From Rhizobiales bacterium 65-79 (GTDB lineage: Bacteria; Pseudomonadota; Alphaproteobacteria; Rhizobiales; Rhizobiaceae), in NCBI GenBank assembly GCA_001896885.1, contig MKRJ01000026.1, positions 17,653 to 81,652 on the forward strand: a DNA stretch of 64,000 nt. Direction: 5' to 3'. Shown here one piece after another: positions 60,501 through 64,000 of the stretch. Numbering within the stretch: position 1 is the stretch's first letter; each line of letters begins with the position of its first letter. A program made the translations under genes and the position numbers. The notes beneath the pieces were generated by a model. That model was not told where the DNA came from. It was given only the letters and a program-made list of their open reading frames with translations, and did not search any database.

Positions 60501-60769
60501 TCCTGCTCGAGGCCGGCGCGATCCGCTTCAAGCCGATCCTGCTCACCGCGATTGCGGCGATGATCGGCGCGGCGGTGATCCTCACCGATCCGATCTTCCA
60601 GGGCCTGGCGATCTCCCTGCTGTTCGGCCTGGCCTCCTCGACGCTGCTCACCGTGCTGGTCATCCCGGCCATCTACGTGGCGTTGCGCGGCGGCTCGAAG
60701 TGGAAAACAGGTCCCCACGATCCGACGGCAACCGGAACAGGCAGCGAAGCAAGTTCGAGCTTCGCCTGA
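57503..60769 (+). CDS. RND-family efflux permease
   Basis: The 1088-residue inner-membrane pump has twelve helices, two large periplasmic loops and the TM4 proton-relay motif GILVDDAIVVIEN with adjacent aspartates. The pore/docking segments resemble the AcrB family of multidrug (HAE-1) rather than the heavy-metal type, and the C-terminus is hydrophilic. The cargo is unknown. Operon position behind SQR and DUF2892, controlled by a persulfide-sensor-like regulator, suggests a sulfur-related substrate, but this is inference. Confidence 0.92.
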   Translation: MKLGIAGGLTRVFIGSPLTPLFLLAALALGLVALVTLPREEEPQISVPMVDIHVSANGLKAEDAVKLVTEPLETIVKGIDGVEHVYSQTEDDGALVTARFKVGTNADTAVLRVQEKIAANMDRIPVGIPEPLIVGRGIDDVAIVVVTLTPTPEAASRYSSADLTRLAKELQVEVAKLPDIGLTYIVGEQPEEIQVEPDPEKLSLYGITLQQLAAKIQGANRSFQIGTVRDEGKQRVLVAGQTLQALSDIGNLLLTARDGRPVYVRDVARIVLATSPAENRVMNIVKSKTGLERAPAVSLAIAKRPGTNAVVIAQDIVDRLEQVRGQIFPKDVRMVVTRDYGETANEKANELLFHLGLATVSIVILVAVAIGWREALVVAVVIPTTILLTLFASRIMGYTLNRVSLFALIFSIGILVDDAIVVIENIARHWAFADGRSRRQAAIDAVAEVGNPTIVATLTVVAALLPMLFVSGMMGPYMSPIPANASAAMLFSFFVAVMLTPWLMMKFGRKGGHALHVHGAATHGGALGRAYVAVARPILKSRARAWTFLLLVGAATIASMALIYTQHVTVKLLPFDNKNELQIVADLPKGASVEDTDRLLQTVVDRLAGVPEVVSFQTYAGTAAPFNFNGLVRHYYLRSGPEQGDVAINLTGKSERHRESHAIALDIRDRLKGIAMPAGTVLKVVEPPPGPPVLGTLLAEIYGPDAETRRAVAEKVRETFTSIPFIVDVDDSFHNQPERVRLSIDQDSLEYYKVEQSDVYDTLSYLYGGTTVGYSHRGGGRQPIPIRVALSKGNGVVDQRALATPVAANALPGARDVVELGDVVRVSREPASYPIFRHNGRPAEMVMAELAGEFEAPIYGMLAVDDAIAKADWGNVPKPVIALHGQPDDESRPTLLWDGEWEVTWVTFRDMGAAFMVAILGIYILVVAQFGSFRLPLVILTPIPLTLIGIMLGHWAFHAPFSATSMIGFIALAGIIVRNSILLVDFIRHAKGGDRPLVDILLEAGAIRFKPILLTAIAAMIGAAVILTDPIFQGLAISLLFGLASSTLLTVLVIPAIYVALRGGSKWKTGPHDPTATGTGSEASSSFA

Positions 60770-61075
60770 CAAGGAAAAGACGGATCATGAGCCGCTAATT
60801 TTAGCAAGACGTCGGAAACGGATTTCGGCGCGGCGACCGAACATCGACCGCCGCGCTCAGGGAAGCCCGGCTTCGGCATTGTTACCGAGATCAATCGAAG
60901 ATCGACCTCGGGTAGATGCGATCGTTGTCGACATTGCCCGGTGAGCGGAATTTCGCCAACGAAGCGGTTTCCGTGGAACTTGGCCCGGCGGAGAGCTTCT
61001 GCGTCGTTATGGGCTCAAGGGTTGCAGCCGCCGGTAACGAGATCGCACCCGGCTCGCCGTGCGGACACCTGTCGA
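60770..61075. other. Intergenic region after the RND operon
   Basis: The 306 bases separate the RND pump gene from the converging PepSY-like gene. No convincing coding sequence or terminator was seen; a poor FNR half-site pair (GTTAC-CGAG-ATCAA, 60881-60894) is not called. Confidence 0.5.
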
Positions 61076-61339
61076 CTATTTCGGCTGACCGGTTACGGGG
61101 TCCAGCTTGATTTCGACCTTGGCCTTGTCCGTCGTGTAGTACGTCACTTCATAATAGCCTTCCTGCTCCCACTCGACTTCCTTGATGTACTGGAATTTGT
61201 CGCGCCGCTCGACGCTTGCGATGATTTCGGAGAGCTTCATGCTCTTTTGCGGCGGGATTGGAGATGGTTCCGTTTGAGCAAAGGCCTGACTGCAAGTCAG
61301 GGCCGTCACGGCAACCAGATAAAATACACTCCGAGACAT
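61076..61339 (-). CDS. Small exported PepSY-like protein
   Basis: The 87-residue precursor has a signal peptide (MSRSVFYLVAVTALTCSQAFA) and a PepSY-like core (MKLSEIIASVERRDKFQYIKEVEWEQEGYYEVTYYTTDKAKVEIKLDPVTGQP). Such proteins are periplasmic; their roles are mostly unknown, with some acting as peptidase inhibitors. The ATG at 61339 is chosen because the signal peptide starts there. Confidence 0.75.
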   Translation of the reverse strand: MSRSVFYLVAVTALTCSQAFAQTEPSPIPPQKSMKLSEIIASVERRDKFQYIKEVEWEQEGYYEVTYYTTDKAKVEIKLDPVTGQPK

Positions 61340-61466
61340 GATCGTTCTCTCTGTTGAAGCACCGAGCACAACGTACATCGTTTCGTGCGGTTCCAGCGCT
61401 GCAAAAAGCGTCAATGATCAGGTCGTTGAGCTAGCCCTGTTTTATCGTCATGGGTCAGCTTTCACC

Positions 61467-61490
61467 GGAAAGGTCGCGGCGGACCTTTCC
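61467..61490. terminator. Perfect hairpin downstream of the ABC importer operon
   Basis: GGAAAGGTC-GCGGCG-GACCTTTCC has a 9-bp stem and a 6-base loop, lying between the binding-protein stop at 61600 and the PepSY-like gene. There is no T-run, so its function is unproven. Confidence 0.4.
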
Positions 61491-61599
61491 AGTTACTCGG
61501 CATAGTGGCGCAGCAAGATGGCCCTCGGTGATTTTATCCGCGCCATAGATTGGCACCAGCCGAATTCGTCACCACGCTCGGCGGCGCCCGCTTGAAATC

Positions 61600-62640
61600 C
61601 TATTTGGACTTTATTCCCGGATTGAACTCGTTGGTCATCACTTCCGCGGCGGGAATGACGTGCGAGATCTGGCCGTTGTCGTGATAGAACTTCATCTGCT
61701 TGTCCCACACTTCCGGCCGCATCCAAAGGAAGCCCTTGGTCCTCGTGTCCTCGCTGACGCTGAGAGAATTCTGGATGGGCATCCGCCAGCGGATCTTGTC
61801 AAGAGTTTCGATCTGCCCGGGATATTTCGCCGCCAGTTCCGCGACTTTTTCGGGGTCGTCCTGCATCAGTTTCACGCCACGGGCGGCAGCCTTGAGGAAG
61901 TGACGCACAAGGTCCGGCTTCTCCTTCAGCATCTTGCCGGACGTGAAAATGACGTCCCCGTATGAATCCATTCCATAGTCCGACAGCTTGAGTGCCTTCC
62001 AGGTCTTGCCCTTGAGATTCGCCGGTGCGTCCGGCTTCGAAGCTTCCAATTCGACCTGGTAGGTCTGGTTGTGGATATGACCCGATATGAAATCCACCGC
62101 GCCGGTCAGGAGCGGCTCGGCACCGCCCTGAACCGTCCGGATCTTCATCGTCGACATATCGAGGTTGTTGGCCTCCGCAAGGCCTTTGAGAAACATTTCT
62201 CCGTCGGACTGGATTCCGATCGTCTTGCCTTCCATGTCCTTGGGTGTCGGATCGGGATCGCTCGGCTTCCCGAGAGTGATGTAGGCGTAGCTGTATTTCT
62301 GGTTCAGCGCTCCGATGCACACGACATCGACAGGAGCGGGAGCAACCCGCGCGGAGAAGACGAATGTCGGGCCATGAATACCGAAATCGGCCTTGCCGAC
62401 GCCGACGAACGACACCGGGCTTTTTCCGGGGCCGCCGTCGATCAGTTCGAGCTTGATGCCTTCATCCTTGAAATAACCCATCGCATCTGCGGCCAGGATC
62501 GACGCATATTGCCCGTTGCGCAGCCAGCCGAGCGCGAGCGTCACCTTGGTCAGCCCGTCGCCTTCCCCGTGCGCAAATCCCGTAGACAGGCCGATCGTGG
62601 CTGCCGCGACCAGCATCTTCACCCAGTTCAATTTCCGCAT
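61600..62640 (-). CDS. ABC transporter substrate-binding protein (SsuA/THI5-like)
   Basis: The 346-residue periplasmic protein has a signal peptide ending GFAHG and the NMT1/THI5-like pattern (KVTLALGWLRNGQYASILAADAMGYFKDEGIKLELIDGGPGKSPV). Family members bind alkanesulfonates, taurine, pyrimidine precursors or other small organic molecules; the ligand here cannot be assigned. It is the last gene of a three-gene importer, 39 bases after the permease. Confidence 0.88.
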   Translation of the reverse strand: MRKLNWVKMLVAAATIGLSTGFAHGEGDGLTKVTLALGWLRNGQYASILAADAMGYFKDEGIKLELIDGGPGKSPVSFVGVGKADFGIHGPTFVFSARVAPAPVDVVCIGALNQKYSYAYITLGKPSDPDPTPKDMEGKTIGIQSDGEMFLKGLAEANNLDMSTMKIRTVQGGAEPLLTGAVDFISGHIHNQTYQVELEASKPDAPANLKGKTWKALKLSDYGMDSYGDVIFTSGKMLKEKPDLVRHFLKAAARGVKLMQDDPEKVAELAAKYPGQIETLDKIRWRMPIQNSLSVSEDTRTKGFLWMRPEVWDKQMKFYHDNGQISHVIPAAEVMTNEFNPGIKSK

Positions 62641-62679
62641 GGAATCCTCCCGGTCCCGTTCGTGAAATTTTCCAACCCT

Positions 62680-63519
62680 CTATCGCCGCTGATCAGGACC
62701 TTCCGTCCAGTTCAGCCGGTCTCCGACGTAGTGGATGAGAGAATAGACGGCGAAAGAGATGGCCGCGGCCACAAGGGCGACCGCATAGACCTGATCTCCG
62801 CGATACTGCATCATCGCCTGATTGATGAGATATCCCAGCCCGGTCCGCGAGATCATCCATTCGATCGCGATCGCGATAACGATACTGGCGCTGCCCGTTA
62901 TTTCCTGAGCCGCAACGATGAAGGGCAGCGAATACGGGAACCGCACTTTCGTGAATATCTCCCATGCGGATGCGTCGAGGATGCGCATCCTGTCGAGCAC
63001 GATCGGATCAACCGCCAGCAGGCCTCGATGCGTGTTCACGAGAACAGGAAAGAAGCCCGCAAGCGTGACCACCATGACCTTGGTCGCGATCCCGTCGCCC
63101 ATGGCGAGCGCAAGGACCGACACCAGCACGACATAGGGAATGTTGCGCATGGTAATCGCCGCAGGCATAACGACCAGCCCCCCGATCGGCAGCGCGACCA
63201 GCAGGACGGCGAGGCCGATGCCGACGACATTGGCCATAATGAAGCCAAGCACCGCCACCTGCAGCGTATGGAGCAGATGCTCCCAAATCAGCGGCCAATC
63301 CACGATCAGCGTCTTGAGCACGGCTTCAGGCCGCGGCAGGACGAAAGCCGGCAATCCGGACCACAGGATCGCGCCGTACCAGAGCCCGAAGATCGACACG
63401 ACAGGCAGGACTATGCGCAGGGCGACCTTCAGCATCTTTCCCAGGGCTGCTCCCGTTCGGCTGCCTTGCGCGCGGAAGGGCTGCGGCGAAGCGACGGTTC
63501 GTTCGGGGAGAGTGCTCAT
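62680..63519 (-). CDS. ABC transporter permease (SsuC/TauC-like)
   Basis: The 279-residue membrane protein has six helices and the coupling-loop segment LAVDPIVLDRMRILDASAWEIFTKVRFPYSLPFIVAA, typical of BPD-type sulfonate/taurine permeases. It overlaps the ATPase gene by 4 bases. Confidence 0.92.
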   Translation of the reverse strand: MSTLPERTVASPQPFRAQGSRTGAALGKMLKVALRIVLPVVSIFGLWYGAILWSGLPAFVLPRPEAVLKTLIVDWPLIWEHLLHTLQVAVLGFIMANVVGIGLAVLLVALPIGGLVVMPAAITMRNIPYVVLVSVLALAMGDGIATKVMVVTLAGFFPVLVNTHRGLLAVDPIVLDRMRILDASAWEIFTKVRFPYSLPFIVAAQEITGSASIVIAIAIEWMISRTGLGYLINQAMMQYRGDQVYAVALVAAAISFAVYSLIHYVGDRLNWTEGPDQRR

Positions 63520-64000
63520 GCCGCCGCTTCCTCGCGCTCGAACAGCAGCTCACGCAGATGCGCCGTTATACGAACGAAGAGGGGATCGCTCCTGAACGTG
63601 CTTTTCCTTGGTCGCGGAACGGGTATGTCCACGATTTCGCGGATCCGCCCGGGAGCCGGCGTAAACACGACGACCTTGTCGGCGAGCAGGACCGCCTCGT
63701 CGATGTGATGGGTGACGAAGAGCACGGTGCGCGGCCTCACGACGAGCTCGCGGCCGAACCACTCGCCCAGTTCCTCGCGCTTCATTTCGTCGAGAGCCGA
63801 GAAGGGCTCGTCCATCAGCAGCAGTGCCGGATCGTGCGCGATCGCACTCGCCAGATTGACGCGCTGGAGCATTCCTCCCGACAATTGCGCCGGCCGCTTC
63901 CTTTCATGTCCGCCGAGACCGAAATCGCGCAGCAATGTATCCGCAGGCAATCCGGCTTTCCGCGCGATACGCTGCGTGAAGACGACATCGTCGATCGCCC
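63516..64000 (-). CDS. ABC transporter ATPase (SsuB/TauB-like), 5' end outside window
   Basis: The visible C-terminal 161 codons include the signature LSGGMLQRVNLASAI, Walker B LLLMDEP, the D-loop SALD and switch histidine in FVTHHIDEA. Walker A would be beyond the window edge. The frame stays open to base 64000 (AIDDVVFTQRIARKAG at the left of the visible part). It energises the importer with the two genes downstream. Confidence 0.9.
   Translation of the reverse strand, partial: AIDDVVFTQRIARKAGLPADTLLRDFGLGGHERKRPAQLSGGMLQRVNLASAIAHDPALLLMDEPFSALDEMKREELGEWFGRELVVRPRTVLFVTHHIDEAVLLADKVVVFTPAPGRIREIVDIPVPRPRKSTFRSDPLFVRITAHLRELLFEREEAAA

Noticed and set aside
57431..60772. Long antisense frames (684 and 419 codons) across the RND permease
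   Set aside because: Same shadow effect; the plus strand encodes an intact RND pump.
60881..60894. GTTAC-CGAG-ATCAA after the RND gene as an FNR box
   Set aside because: One half mismatches and no gene starts nearby in a suitable direction.

Overview
The window is about 64 kb of GC-rich DNA with dense operons, many ATGA-type start/stop overlaps, and gene content typical of a Hyphomicrobiales (Rhizobiales) alphaproteobacterium: an nos cluster with nosX, ccoNOQP-ccoGHIS, a periplasmic pseudoazurin, tandem universal stress proteins and urtABCDE. No rRNA, tRNA, CRISPR array, phage or complete insertion sequence was seen. The organism cannot be named from the sequence alone.

Layout. 1-1.5 kb: the end of a phosphotransferase/P-loop kinase fusion. 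1.5-7 kb: a leftward operon of universal stress protein, metal P-type ATPase and acyl-CoA synthetase/GNAT fusion. 7.2-10.2 kb: small redox and stress genes (cytochrome c, Nudix, cytochrome b561, an unknown protein, a universal stress protein and a host-attachment-family protein). 10.4-11.1 kb: a scar of two broken genes. 11.1-22.4 kb: the nitrous oxide reductase operon nosR-Z-D-F-Y-L-X, followed by a membrane-anchored diflavin reductase and pseudoazurin. 22.9-26.7 kb: a universal stress protein and phosphoketolase. 26.7-33.2 kb: a nine-gene alternative (N-type) ATP synthase operon. 33.4-41.4 kb: the cbb3 oxidase and its maturation genes. 41.8-48.2 kb: a YajR-like MFS protein, a ClC channel, CtaG and a diguanylate cyclase. 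48.3-54.1 kb: the urea ABC transporter. 54.4-60.8 kb: a persulfide-sensor-like ArsR regulator divergent from sulfide:quinone oxidoreductase, a DUF2892 protein and an RND pump. 61-64 kb: a small PepSY-like protein and an SsuABC/TauABC-type importer that runs off the window.

The unifying signal is regulatory. Palindromes of the FNR/FixK type (TTGAT-N4-ATCAA and close variants) lie about 55-93 bases before the start codons of most 7-41 kb transcription units: both sides of the 7.1 kb intergenic region, the 8.9 kb operon, the host-attachment gene, a universal stress gene, the N-ATPase operon, ccoGHIS and ccoNOQP. One further candidate lies before the sulfide oxidoreductase. nosR and nosZ instead carry a shared hybrid TTGAT-N4-CGCAA site. 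The region therefore reads as a low-oxygen/denitrification island: high-affinity oxidase, terminal N2O reductase, an alternative ATPase, an acetyl-phosphate-forming phosphoketolase and stress proteins under one oxygen/NO-responsive regulator family. No FNR, FixK, NnrR or FixLJ gene is itself in the window. The urea transporter has a different logic, a textbook sigma-54 promoter pointing to nitrogen control.

All functions are inferred from recognisable motifs and gene order. No database search or alignment was run.
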